64,000 nt of DNA, from positions 1,860,001 through 1,924,000 of the forward strand of contig OZ244866.1 of the NCBI GenBank assembly GCA_965221185.1, in the 5' to 3' direction. Made by a program: the position numbers and the translations under genes. The stretch is from Aldehydirespirator sp965221185. Lineage in GTDB: Bacteria > Actinomycetota > Acidimicrobiia > Acidimicrobiales > Aldehydirespiratoraceae. The notes under the pieces are model-generated. The model was given only the letters and a program-made list of their open reading frames with translations, did no database searches and was not told where the DNA came from. Shown here piece after piece: positions 5,935 through 14,323 of this stretch (position 1 is its first letter; every line of letters begins with the position of its first letter).

Positions 5935-8229
5935 ATGCACTGGCGCCTGGCCACGGTGCTGGTGGCCGCAGCGATCGCTGCGGCTGGCTGCGGGGGCGGG
6001 ACCGACGACGCCGGCGGATCCCCTGCCTCGACGACGGAGGCCACCAGCGCCCCGGCGGGCGTTGAGACAAGCGACACCACACCGGAGCCAGCGCCCGGGT
6101 CAGCACCGGAAGACGGCGCCGAAGCCCACCCAAGCGACGCCTACTTCGCCCTCGACCGTGTGCTGGACATCAGCATCGAGATCGCTGGCGAGGATTGGGA
6201 CACCCTGCGCCACCAGATCCGCACACTCGAGGACGTGTTCGCGGAAATCGAGAGATACGGCCTCTCCCGGCCCTTCGCCGACATCTACACCTGGTTCGGT
6301 GCCACCGTGACCGTGGACGGCGAGACCCACGCCGACGTCGGTGTGCGCAAGAAGGGGTTCGTGGGCTCCCAGAGCGACACCAAACCGGCCCTCAAGCTCC
6401 GCTTCGACAAGTACGTGGACGGCCAGTCCCTCGGCGGGGTCATGGAGCGCATGACCCTGAACAACAGCATCCAGGATCCCTCCATGGTCAACACCTGCCT
6501 GTCGTACCGGGTCTTCGCCGCGGCCGGCAGTCCCGCGCCGCGCTGCAACTTCGCCACTGTGTCGGTGAACGCGAAGAACCTGGGGCTTTACGTCCACGTC
6601 GAGGAAATGAAGGCCCCGTTCCTGTCGCGCCACTTCGAGAGCGCTGAGGGCAACCTGTACGAAGGCACGGTCAGCGACTTCACGCCGACCTATCGCGGCA
6701 CCATCGAGAAGAAGACCAACACCGACGCCGCCGACTGGTCCGACATTGACGCGGTGGTGGCGGCCCTGCAGGACCCGTCGGACGCCGGCCTGAAGGCGTT
6801 GGGCGAGATCGTGGACCTGGACCGGTTCCTGTCGTTCTGGGCAACCGAGGTGCTGGTGGGGCACTGGGACGGGTACGCCGGCGACCGCAACAACTATCAC
6901 TTCTACCGCGAGCCTGACGGCCCCTTCGTGTTCATACCATGGGGCACCGACGACACCTTCCACTTGAAGGACGACCCCAATCCCTTCGACGACATCAGCA
7001 ACCCGCCCCCGTCGGTGCTGGCCCTCACGGCCATTCCGAACCGCCTGTACAACGACGGTGACTGGCGGGTCGGATACGCCGCCCGACTGACGGAAATCCT
7101 CGACACCGTCTGGGACGAGGAGGAGCTGCTGGCTGTTGTGGACGAAATGGCCGCCATCGTGCAGCAGCACGCCCTACCAGAGGCCAGGGAGGCCGCGGCC
7201 GCCGACACCGAACGGGTGCGCAAGTTCATCCTCAAGCGGCGAGGCGAGATCCTGGCCGACCTCACCCCCACGCCGCCCGAATGGCCGGAGCCGGAGGCAT
7301 ACGTCCCGCATTCCGCCGGGTCGGGAACCCTGGAGATCACCTTCGAGACGACTTGGGGAAGCAACCTGAGTCCCAACCCTCTGGGGGAAGGGACGATCAA
7401 CAGCCTGTTGCTGAACGGATCCGAGGAATCGGTCGAAGGCGTGGGAATCTTCGCCGGTCACTCCAAACCGGAGGAGGGTGCCCTGCTTCCGGGAGTTGAC
7501 AAGCCCGCGTCCATAGTCGTTGCGGTACTAAACGACGATGGCTCCGTCTCCGGAATGACGCTGGCTGTGGACCTGGACCTCTTGGCGGCGGGAGCCACGC
7601 TGGTCATCGGCGCCGACGCCATCGCGGGGGGAATATGGTCCGTCCCGCGCGGAGCGTCGGCGCCGGACAGTTTCTCGCCCTTCACCGAAGGCGTGCTGAA
7701 ACTGTCGAGGGCTCAGGCGACGCCCGGCGCCACCATCGTCGGCACCTTCTCCGGCGTGTACGGGTATGCCCCGTCTCCCAGCGGTGGCGACGGTCCCGAC
7801 GGAGAGAGCGCCGACCCCGGCACGACTGCGGTGGACGCTGGCCCGGTCATCAACGAGATCGCCGCGAAGGGCGACCCCCTGGACTGGTTCGAGCTGCACA
7901 ACCCATCGCCCGACCCGATAGCGCTCGACGGCTTCGAGGTGGCCGACACCCTCACGGACGCCGGCAAGCGGGTCGCCTTCCCGGTCGGCACGACCATCCA
8001 GCCGGGCGCGCACATGCAGTTCAGCCTGGACAAGGACGGCTGGCCCGGCTTCGCCCTGGGCGGCGACGAGGAACTGGGCATCTGGCGGTTGGACGGCACC
8101 CACGTCGACAGTATCGACTGGAACGAGGGCCAGTCATCCGACGGCCAGAGCTACGCCCGCGTGCCCGACGCCACCGGCGACTTCCAAACCGTGGACAACC
8201 CCACCCCGGGCGCCGCCAACCAGCCGTGA
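5935..8229 (+). CDS. lipoprotein with CotH-kinase domain and C-terminal lamin-tail domain
   Basis: 764 residues. It has a signal peptide with lipobox AAAGC (Cys19) followed by a Gly/Ser/Thr-rich linker, so it should be anchored outside the membrane. Residues about 55-400 form a CotH-like domain: RKKGF, KPALKLRFDKY, NSIQDPS, YVHVEEMK, GDRNNYHFY and FIPWGTDDTF match the family layout of an atypical protein kinase. Residues about 420-600 form an unassigned beta-rich region. Residues about 635-764 are a lamin-tail domain (VINEIAAKGDPLDWFELHNPS). It lies 15 nt after the redoxin with AGGGG before the ATG, so the two are probably co-transcribed. The substrate is unknown. Confidence 0.88.
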   Translation: MHWRLATVLVAAAIAAAGCGGGTDDAGGSPASTTEATSAPAGVETSDTTPEPAPGSAPEDGAEAHPSDAYFALDRVLDISIEIAGEDWDTLRHQIRTLEDVFAEIERYGLSRPFADIYTWFGATVTVDGETHADVGVRKKGFVGSQSDTKPALKLRFDKYVDGQSLGGVMERMTLNNSIQDPSMVNTCLSYRVFAAAGSPAPRCNFATVSVNAKNLGLYVHVEEMKAPFLSRHFESAEGNLYEGTVSDFTPTYRGTIEKKTNTDAADWSDIDAVVAALQDPSDAGLKALGEIVDLDRFLSFWATEVLVGHWDGYAGDRNNYHFYREPDGPFVFIPWGTDDTFHLKDDPNPFDDISNPPPSVLALTAIPNRLYNDGDWRVGYAARLTEILDTVWDEEELLAVVDEMAAIVQQHALPEAREAAAADTERVRKFILKRRGEILADLTPTPPEWPEPEAYVPHSAGSGTLEITFETTWGSNLSPNPLGEGTINSLLLNGSEESVEGVGIFAGHSKPEEGALLPGVDKPASIVVAVLNDDGSVSGMTLAVDLDLLAAGATLVIGADAIAGGIWSVPRGASAPDSFSPFTEGVLKLSRAQATPGATIVGTFSGVYGYAPSPSGGDGPDGESADPGTTAVDAGPVINEIAAKGDPLDWFELHNPSPDPIALDGFEVADTLTDAGKRVAFPVGTTIQPGAHMQFSLDKDGWPGFALGGDEELGIWRLDGTHVDSIDWNEGQSSDGQSYARVPDATGDFQTVDNPTPGAANQP

Positions 8230-8274
8230 TGGTCGACAGCGACTTCGATGTCGGGCCTCGGCCGTCCAAGAGGC

Positions 8275-8652
8275 TCAGGCAGTTGTGCTGCTCAGCCGGT
8301 TTGCCATCAGCTGTGCCGCCTCGCTGGCGATCTGCCCGTTCGGCTGTAGGGCGTACCCGTTGGCGCCCTCGACCTGCTCCAGGCGCTCGTGCAGCATCCG
8401 GATGAGCGTTCCCATCACCTGCACCGCGTGCACGACATTCGCGGCGTCAATCGCCACACCTTGCGCTGGCCCGTCGACGCTGCCGTCAGCGACCCGCCCG
8501 AGATGTATCTCCGCGGTTGACAGGTTCAGTTCCACCGCCTGCAGAACGCCGCTCCAGGTGACTGGCGGCGCAGCGGCGACACGCTCGTCAGCACCCTCGT
8601 TTGTCACCCCAACCAGGGGCCGCTTGCGATAGTCGACGGCCGACCCGCTCAT
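8275..8652 (-). CDS. hypothetical protein
   Basis: A 125-residue protein from ATG 8652; a GTG at 8658 is also possible. Its second half contains amphipathic helices (ANVVHAVQVMGTLIRMLHERLEQVEG) and it has no membrane segment, Cys cluster or motif I recognise. Helix content and codon use favour this strand over the overlapping plus-strand frame. It converges with the CotH gene and is divergent from the reductase at 8961. No function is proposed. Confidence 0.45.
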   Translation of the reverse strand: MSGSAVDYRKRPLVGVTNEGADERVAAAPPVTWSGVLQAVELNLSTAEIHLGRVADGSVDGPAQGVAIDAANVVHAVQVMGTLIRMLHERLEQVEGANGYALQPNGQIASEAAQLMANRLSSTTA

Positions 8653-8865
8653 CGACACCGACTGTAATCCATCGCTGAGCGCCGTCCGGGGATGGTGGGT
8701 CGCTCAGACGCTGCCAGCTGACCGGTGGTTGCTGGTCAGAACTTCTGGATCGTGTGATGGCGGGTCGCCGAGCCCGGACCGCCGATCTCGACGGCAGGCC
8801 CATCATCGCGCGGGTATCTCCTAGCCGTGGACCGCTACCACTGGGGCAAAGGGCTGGTCGCGATA

Positions 8866-8904
8866 TTGCTGAAGCACTCTCGTAGTTGCTGAAGCACTCT
8901 CGTA
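8866..8904 (+). repeat. two tandem copies of a 19-bp sequence
   Basis: TTGCTGAAGCACTCTCGTA occurs at 8866-8884 and 8886-8904, period 20 bp (two helical turns), 57 bp upstream of the reductase start. It could be a paired operator for that gene. The rest of the roughly 300-base gap 8653-8960 shows no gene. Confidence 0.6.
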
Positions 8905-8960
8905 CCGTTGCTTGACTGAGCGAATTGATCGAGGGGCGATCGCCGCGAGGGAGGTGCACC

Positions 8961-10502
8961 GTGCGGGTGATGATGACGGGTGCCACGGGGTTCATCGGTG
9001 GTCACACGGCGGCGCTCGCCGTCAGGGCCGGGCACGAGGTTCGAGCGCTGGTGCGGTCGAGCGAGCGCCTAGAGGAGACCATGGCGGGATTCGACCTCCC
9101 GGTACCGGATCACGTCGTCGGCGACATGACGGATCCCGCCGCGGTCGCCGCGGCCCTCGACGGCGCGGAAGCGGTGATCCACTGCGCCGCTGTCGTGTCG
9201 CTCGACCCGCGCGACAACGCCGAGATGATCGAGAACAATGCCGCCGGAGCCCGCACCGTGCTCGAGCAGGCGGTGGAGATGGGGCTCGACCCGGTCGTCC
9301 ACGTCTCGAGCACCGCCGCCCTCTTCGAGCCCGACGCGGGGCCGCTTACCGTCGACCACCCGCCGTCGTCGGTTGACTTCGCGTACTGCAGAGCGAAGTC
9401 CGAGGCAGAGGTCGTGGCGCGCGGGCTCCAGGCGGCCGGCGCTCCCGTAGCGATTGTGTACCCCAGCGGTGTCATCGGGCCCCCGGCGGGCACGGCGTTC
9501 GGCGAGACTGGCGAGGGCACGGCCCGATTCATCGCCGGCGGCACCATGCCCACCCGCAGCGCTGCAGTCTCAATCACCGATGTCCGCGATCTGGCCGCCG
9601 TCCTCGTCGCCCTTCTCGAACCGGGCCAGGGACCGCGACGGATCATGTGTGGCGGCCACTTTCTCGACATGAACCGCCTCGCTGTCATCTACCGCGAACT
9701 CACCGGTCGAAGGTTCCCCATCGCACCGGTGCCGCCCGCGGCGTTGCGGGGGATGGGCCGCGTGCTCGACACGGTCCGGCGAGTCGTGCCGTTCCACTCC
9801 GCGATGAACGAGGAGGGCATGACCATCGTGACCCACTGGGAGGGGACGGTCGACAGCGACCTCGCCAGCTTCGGGGTCGAGCTCCGCAACCCGCAGGAAA
9901 CCTTGGCGGACAGTCTCATCGCCTGGCACGCCGCGGGCTTGCTCACCCGCCGCCAGACGGGCGACGCCCTTGAAGATCCCGACCCGAGCGAGGCGCCGGC
10001 ACCGCCGAAGGGGTTCCGTGCATCCGGCCGCGTGCTCACCTCGCCGCCCTTCCGCGCCGTCGGCCCGCTCGTCTTCCCGCCGTTGCACCGGGCGGTCAAC
10101 CGGCTCACCAGGGGGCGCACGCTGCTCGATTCCGCCGCGCAGCCCATGCTCATGCTCACCACGACGGGCGCCCAGACAGGCAGACTCCGCGAGACGCCGC
10201 TGGCCGCCGTCCCGCTCGAAGGGGGTCGCTTCGTGCTGGTGGGCAGCAACTTCGCACGCGAGCACCACCCGGCCTGGTCGGCCAACCTCATCGCCAACCC
10301 CGAAGCCGAGATCATGTTCCACGGTGAACGGACGCCCGTGCGGGCTCGACTCCTCAAGGGCGCCGAACGCGAGCAGCGATGGCAAACCGCCCTGGCCTGG
10401 TTTCCGGCGTGGGCCCGCTACGACGCCATCACCGAGCGCGAGCTGCGCCTGTTCGAACTCCAGCCCGTCATCGATCCTTCCGAGGAGCGAAGTCCGACCT
10501 GA
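8961..10502 (+). CDS. fusion of NAD(P)-dependent epimerase/reductase and deazaflavin (F420)-dependent nitroreductase-type domain
   Basis: 513 residues. The N-terminal half (residues 1-320) is an extended short-chain dehydrogenase: GATGFIGG nucleotide loop, a DMTD acidic segment, VSSTAALF, and the YxxxK pair in FAYCRAKSE. It resembles dihydroflavonol-4-reductase-type enzymes. The C-terminal 140 residues (PMLMLTTTGAQTGRLRETPL; VLVGSNFAREHHPAWSANLIANPEAEI) match the DDN family, which binds F420H2 or quinones. GTG 8961 is chosen because GAGGGAGG precedes it by 6 nt; the upstream ATG lacks one. The fusion suggests coupled NADPH and F420 redox steps on one substrate. The F420 genes at 57550-59218 supply context. 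Confidence 0.88.
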   Translation: MRVMMTGATGFIGGHTAALAVRAGHEVRALVRSSERLEETMAGFDLPVPDHVVGDMTDPAAVAAALDGAEAVIHCAAVVSLDPRDNAEMIENNAAGARTVLEQAVEMGLDPVVHVSSTAALFEPDAGPLTVDHPPSSVDFAYCRAKSEAEVVARGLQAAGAPVAIVYPSGVIGPPAGTAFGETGEGTARFIAGGTMPTRSAAVSITDVRDLAAVLVALLEPGQGPRRIMCGGHFLDMNRLAVIYRELTGRRFPIAPVPPAALRGMGRVLDTVRRVVPFHSAMNEEGMTIVTHWEGTVDSDLASFGVELRNPQETLADSLIAWHAAGLLTRRQTGDALEDPDPSEAPAPPKGFRASGRVLTSPPFRAVGPLVFPPLHRAVNRLTRGRTLLDSAAQPMLMLTTTGAQTGRLRETPLAAVPLEGGRFVLVGSNFAREHHPAWSANLIANPEAEIMFHGERTPVRARLLKGAEREQRWQTALAWFPAWARYDAITERELRLFELQPVIDPSEERSPT

Positions 10503-10529
10503 CGGACCCACAGTCACGGGCCGCTCGGC

Positions 10530-10557
10530 TTGCAATCGGTGATTGGTGGTCTAGGTT
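10530..10557 (+). promoter_or_regulatory. putative promoter of the F420 oxidoreductase gene
   Basis: TTGCAA (10530-10535), a 16-bp spacer and TAGGTT (10552-10557) lie 31 nt before the ATG. The boxes are only moderately good matches. A fragment of the dispersed repeat lies at 10514-10528. Confidence 0.35.
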
Positions 10558-10588
10558 CATACGACCATCGATCCGCCGAGGAGGAGAC

Positions 10589-11635
10589 ATGAGGTTCAGC
10601 TTCGTAACACTGCCCGACTACCCGCTACAGGACTCCCTGGAACACATCAAACTGGCCGACGAACTCGGCTTCTACGGGTGTTACGCCGCCGATGAGACCT
10701 GGCACAAGGACCTGTACGTGCTGTTCGCAGCGGCGGCATCCACGACCACCCAGATCCGCATGGGCCCCAGCCTCGCCCCGATCGCCCTGCGCGAGCCGAC
10801 CCTGGTCGCTCAGGCGGTGGCCACCCTCGACGAGTTGACCGGCGGCCGCGCCGAATGCGTCATCTCCAGCGGGAACTTCAGCCTGCTCGCCCAGTACGCC
10901 ACGGACTGGACGAGCATAAAGCCGCTGTCGCGGGTCAAGGAGGCACACCACGTGATGCGCACCTTCCTCGACACCGGAGCGCTGACCTTCGAAGGCGAGT
11001 TCTTCAACTACGCCGGGCTGTTCACCTTCGCCCGCCCGGTGCAGGAGCACCTTCCCCTGCTGATCGGCGCCCTGCGCGGCCCGAAGTCCTTCCAGGCGGC
11101 CGGCGAACTCTCCGACGGCACCCACGCCTTCGCCCAGTACTCCCAAGAGGCGTGCAACTACATGGTGGAGCACCTCAGGATCGGCGCGGAGCGGGCCGGG
11201 CGCAACTGGCAGGACCTCGACATCGCGGTCTGGAACGTGTTCGCCATCGGACCCGACTCGGCGAAGGCCAAGGCCGCGGCCCAGACCATCGGAGCGTTCT
11301 ACATCCCGGCCATGGCCACCGAGCAGCTGGAGCGCCACGGCGTCTCGCAGGCCGACGTGCAGCCCATCCTCGACGCCTTCGGCGCTGGAGACGTCCAGGG
11401 AGCGATCGACGCCATGACGCCCGACATCGCCGAGAAGCTCTCCGTGGCGGGCACCCCCGAGGAGGTGGTCGACAAGATCAAGTCGGACATCGATCCCAGC
11501 GGCGTCAACCACTTCATCGCCTGCATCACCGACTCGTTCCTGCTGAACGCGTTCACCGGACGAGACATCGACGTGCCCGACGTCCAGGGCCAGCTCCAGC
11601 TGATCCACGACGAGGTAATGCCAGCCTTCAACTGA
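10589..11635 (+). CDS. LLM-class F420-dependent oxidoreductase
   Basis: 348 residues of the luciferase-like TIM-barrel family: MRFSFVTLPDYPLQDSLEHIKLADELGFYGCYAADETWHKD at the N-terminus in family style, the strand IRMGPSLAPIALREPTLVAQAVATLDELTGGR, and a C-terminal GTPEEVVDKI segment that recurs in the family. Such enzymes move hydride between F420 and an organic substrate. ATG 10589 is fixed by the GAGGAGGAG just upstream. It converges with the broken Rieske oxygenase gene; the 3' ends overlap by 8 bp. The substrate is unknown, though neighbours suggest degradation of an organic compound. Confidence 0.88.
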   Translation: MRFSFVTLPDYPLQDSLEHIKLADELGFYGCYAADETWHKDLYVLFAAAASTTTQIRMGPSLAPIALREPTLVAQAVATLDELTGGRAECVISSGNFSLLAQYATDWTSIKPLSRVKEAHHVMRTFLDTGALTFEGEFFNYAGLFTFARPVQEHLPLLIGALRGPKSFQAAGELSDGTHAFAQYSQEACNYMVEHLRIGAERAGRNWQDLDIAVWNVFAIGPDSAKAKAAAQTIGAFYIPAMATEQLERHGVSQADVQPILDAFGAGDVQGAIDAMTPDIAEKLSVAGTPEEVVDKIKSDIDPSGVNHFIACITDSFLLNAFTGRDIDVPDVQGQLQLIHDEVMPAFN

Positions 11636-12959
11636 CTGGTTCCCAGCCGCCGGGGTCGAGGCCGAGGTAGCGCTCAAGGTGGCGGTTCATGTTGATGATG
11701 CGGCACTCCTCTCCCCCGAGCAGCACGTGGGTGCAGCCGGGCTGGTGCAGGCCGTTCTGCATGGTGCGGATCACGCTCAGATCCTGGTTGAGCACGAACC
11801 CGAAGTCGGCCTGGTCGAGGGGCACGGTGACGTGAACCGGCGAGGAGACCGCAGCGTCGGCTGACGGCATCCGGCTGAGCTGGATGATGACCAGCTCGGC
11901 CTCGTCGGGGCTGGGGCCGGGCCGGGCGGTCATCACGGTGAACAGGTCGGCGCTGACCAACACGGTGGTGTTGGGGAACAGGTTGTACTGGCTGAGGTGG
12001 GTGATCTGGGCGGTGTCGTAGCCCGACAGGTCCACGCCCAACCTGTCCTGATGGTCCCTGATCTTCTGGGCGATCACGTCTTGGAGGGTCTCTCCGTCGG
12101 GCACATCGGGAGCGGGACAGGGCTCGCGGTGCTCCGGTCCCATGCGCCCGCCCTGGGTGACCACGAAGGCGTCCCACACCGCCTGCTCCTCCACGTTGCG
12201 GCCCAAGCGGGGGCTGGGCACGCCGTAGGCCTAGTAGGACGCGCTGTGGCGGTCCCATATGCGCTGGGGGGTGTTGACGTCGTCGATGCTGGCCAGCATC
12301 TCCCGGTGCAGGCCCTGCACGTGGTAGGTCTCCGAGAAGCCGTCGTTGACCACCTTCCAGTTGCAGTTCACCGCAGTGACGGTGGAGTAGGCGCCCCGGA
12401 ACTCGTCCAGGTTGGCCCAGGCGATGTCGGCGGGGATGCCCTCCAGCCAGTCATCCAGTGGCTCGGCGTCGAGGTCCAGGTTCACGAACACCAGGCGAGC
12501 CCAAGTGTCCACCCGCACCGGCACCAGCGACAGTTCGTCGTTGCGCAGCGGGCCGAAGCCTCGCCGGGATGGGATCTCGCGGAGCTGGCCGGCGAGATCC
12601 CACGCCCAGCGGTGGTAGGGGCAGCGCAGCTCGCTGATGCCGGTGCCCGAGCCCTGGCAGATGCTGTTTCCCCGGTGGCGGCAGACGTTCTGAAAGCCCC
12701 GCAGCGCACCGTCGTCGCCCCGCACCAGCAGGATCGAGTACCGGCCCAGCCGGTGCTCGAACCAGTCTCCGGGATTGGCAATGTGGTCGGTGGTGCAGGC
12801 CACATGCCACACCTTGGGCCACATCCTGGTGTGCTCCAGCGCGGCGAACTCAGCAGAGATGTAGCGCTGGACGGGGATCCTCACCGGGGCGTCGGCAGCC
12901 AGCGGAGAGGCGGCGGTGCCGAGAATCTCGGCCTCGTCCGGCGGTGCCATGTCAGCCAT
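11628..12959 (-). pseudogene. Rieske ring-hydroxylating oxygenase alpha subunit, interrupted by an in-frame TAG
   Basis: Two same-frame segments (12959-12234 and 12230-11628) are separated only by TAG at 12233-12231. The first holds the Rieske 2Fe-2S ligands, CRH and CPYH in the C-x-H...C-x2-H pattern, and the mononuclear iron motif (DGFSETYHVQGLH). The second is a typical C-terminal catalytic region. With the stop ignored the product is 443 residues, normal for the family. These oxygenases hydroxylate or demethylate aromatic and other substrates using a reductase partner, none of which is seen nearby. ATG 12959 is the likely start. Translation should yield only the N-terminal 242 residues unless the TAG is suppressed or is a sequence error. 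Confidence 0.85.
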
Positions 12960-13066
12960 GCCCACAATCGTGGCACACCGCTCGTGAACCAGCCCCCGGT
13001 GATGAAGCCGGCGACGATCCGACGTTTGATGACCGATACGGTACGGGCCCGAGAGGAGCCGGCTCT

Positions 13067-14311
13067 GTGCTTGACATCGATCCTGGGACTGAGACCAACC
13101 CGGCCGTGGCCGAATGGGAGTCTGCCGGACTGCGCGCACCGGACATGCAAGCCGTTCGCTCGTGGCGGCTCCAGCGGCTCCGCAGCCAGCTCGAGGCCGA
13201 GGACATGGCCGGCATCGTGCTGTTCGACCCGCTCAACATCCGCTACGCCCTCGACGCGACGAACATGCAGGTGTGGTGCACCCACAACGCGGTCCGGTAC
13301 GCCTTCGTGGCCACCGACGGTCCGGTCATCCTGTTCGATCTCGCCCGGTGCGAGCATCTGAGCGCGCATTTGCAGCTCATAGACGAGGTCAGGGGTGCTA
13401 CGGGCTGGTTCTTCTTCGAGAACGGCCCCCGAGAGTCGGAGGCAGCCGACCTATGGGCCGACGAGATCGCCGACGTGGTCCGCCTCCACGGCGGAGGCAG
13501 TCTGCAGATCGCGCTCGACAAGTGCGAGGGCCCCGGGCTCGCGGCCCTGCAGCGCCGCGGCCTCGAGGCCGTCCCCACCATGCGCTTCGCCGAGCTGGCC
13601 CGCTACCGCAAGCATCCCGAGGAGATCGTGGCCATGCGCCGGGCCGTCCACGCCACCCAGCAGGCGATGCACGAGATGTGGCAGGCGCTGCGGCCCGGCA
13701 TCACCGAGAACCAGCTGTGGTCGCGCCTGCACGCAGGCAACATCGCCCGCGGCGGCGAGTGGCTCGAGACCCGGCTGCTGTCGAGCGGGCCGCGGACCAA
13801 CCCGTGGTTCGCGGAGTGCTCCCACCGGGTCATCGAGGCCGGCGACCTCGTCAGCTTCGACACCGATCTGATCGGCCCCTACGGCTACGGCGTCGACATC
13901 TCCCGCGGCTGGGTCACACCGGGCCGCAAGCCGACCCCGCAACAGCAGTCGCTGCACGGGCTCGCCTGCGAGGTGCTGGCCCACAACCGCGCCATTCTCG
14001 AGCCCGGCCTGACGTTCCGAGAGTTCGCCGAGCGCAGCTACCAGCTGCCCGACCGCTTCCTGCCCACCCGCTACGCGGACATCGCCCACGGCTTGGGCCT
14101 GGGCACCGAGTACCCGATGATCCACTACATCCAGGACTGGGACGCCTACGGCTACGACGGCGTCATAGAGGACGGCGTGGTCCTGTGCCTCGAGGTGTAC
14201 GTGGGCGAGCCGGGCGGGCACGAGGGCATCAAGCTCGAGAACCAGGTGTACGTCACCGGCGGGGGCGCTGAAGTGCTCGACACATTCCCGATGGGGCTGA
14301 TCCCGCAATGA
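13067..14311 (+). CDS. M24-family metallopeptidase (Xaa-Pro aminopeptidase/creatinase-like)
   Basis: 414 residues. A creatinase-type N-terminal domain (residues 25-165, GIVLFDPLNIRYALD) precedes a pita-bread catalytic domain. The five metal ligands are visible in order: Asp in SFDTDLIG, Asp in GVDISRG, His in IAHGLGLG, Glu in LCLEVYVG and Glu in IKLENQVYV. Such enzymes cleave Xaa-Pro bonds or C-N bonds of small amidines. Start is GTG 13067 with AGAGGAG upstream; sequence before it is not protein-like. It is divergent from the Rieske gene and convergent with the molybdoenzyme operon, so a catabolic role on a small nitrogen compound is possible. Confidence 0.88.
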   Translation: MLDIDPGTETNPAVAEWESAGLRAPDMQAVRSWRLQRLRSQLEAEDMAGIVLFDPLNIRYALDATNMQVWCTHNAVRYAFVATDGPVILFDLARCEHLSAHLQLIDEVRGATGWFFFENGPRESEAADLWADEIADVVRLHGGGSLQIALDKCEGPGLAALQRRGLEAVPTMRFAELARYRKHPEEIVAMRRAVHATQQAMHEMWQALRPGITENQLWSRLHAGNIARGGEWLETRLLSSGPRTNPWFAECSHRVIEAGDLVSFDTDLIGPYGYGVDISRGWVTPGRKPTPQQQSLHGLACEVLAHNRAILEPGLTFREFAERSYQLPDRFLPTRYADIAHGLGLGTEYPMIHYIQDWDAYGYDGVIEDGVVLCLEVYVGEPGGHEGIKLENQVYVTGGGAEVLDTFPMGLIPQ

Positions 14312-14323
14312 CCGGGCGGTGGC

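Noticed and set aside
8285..8632. Plus-strand 115-codon frame opposite the hypothetical gene at 8275-8652
   Set aside because: Its residues are Ser/Arg/Cys-rich without helices, whereas the minus-strand product has ordinary protein composition.
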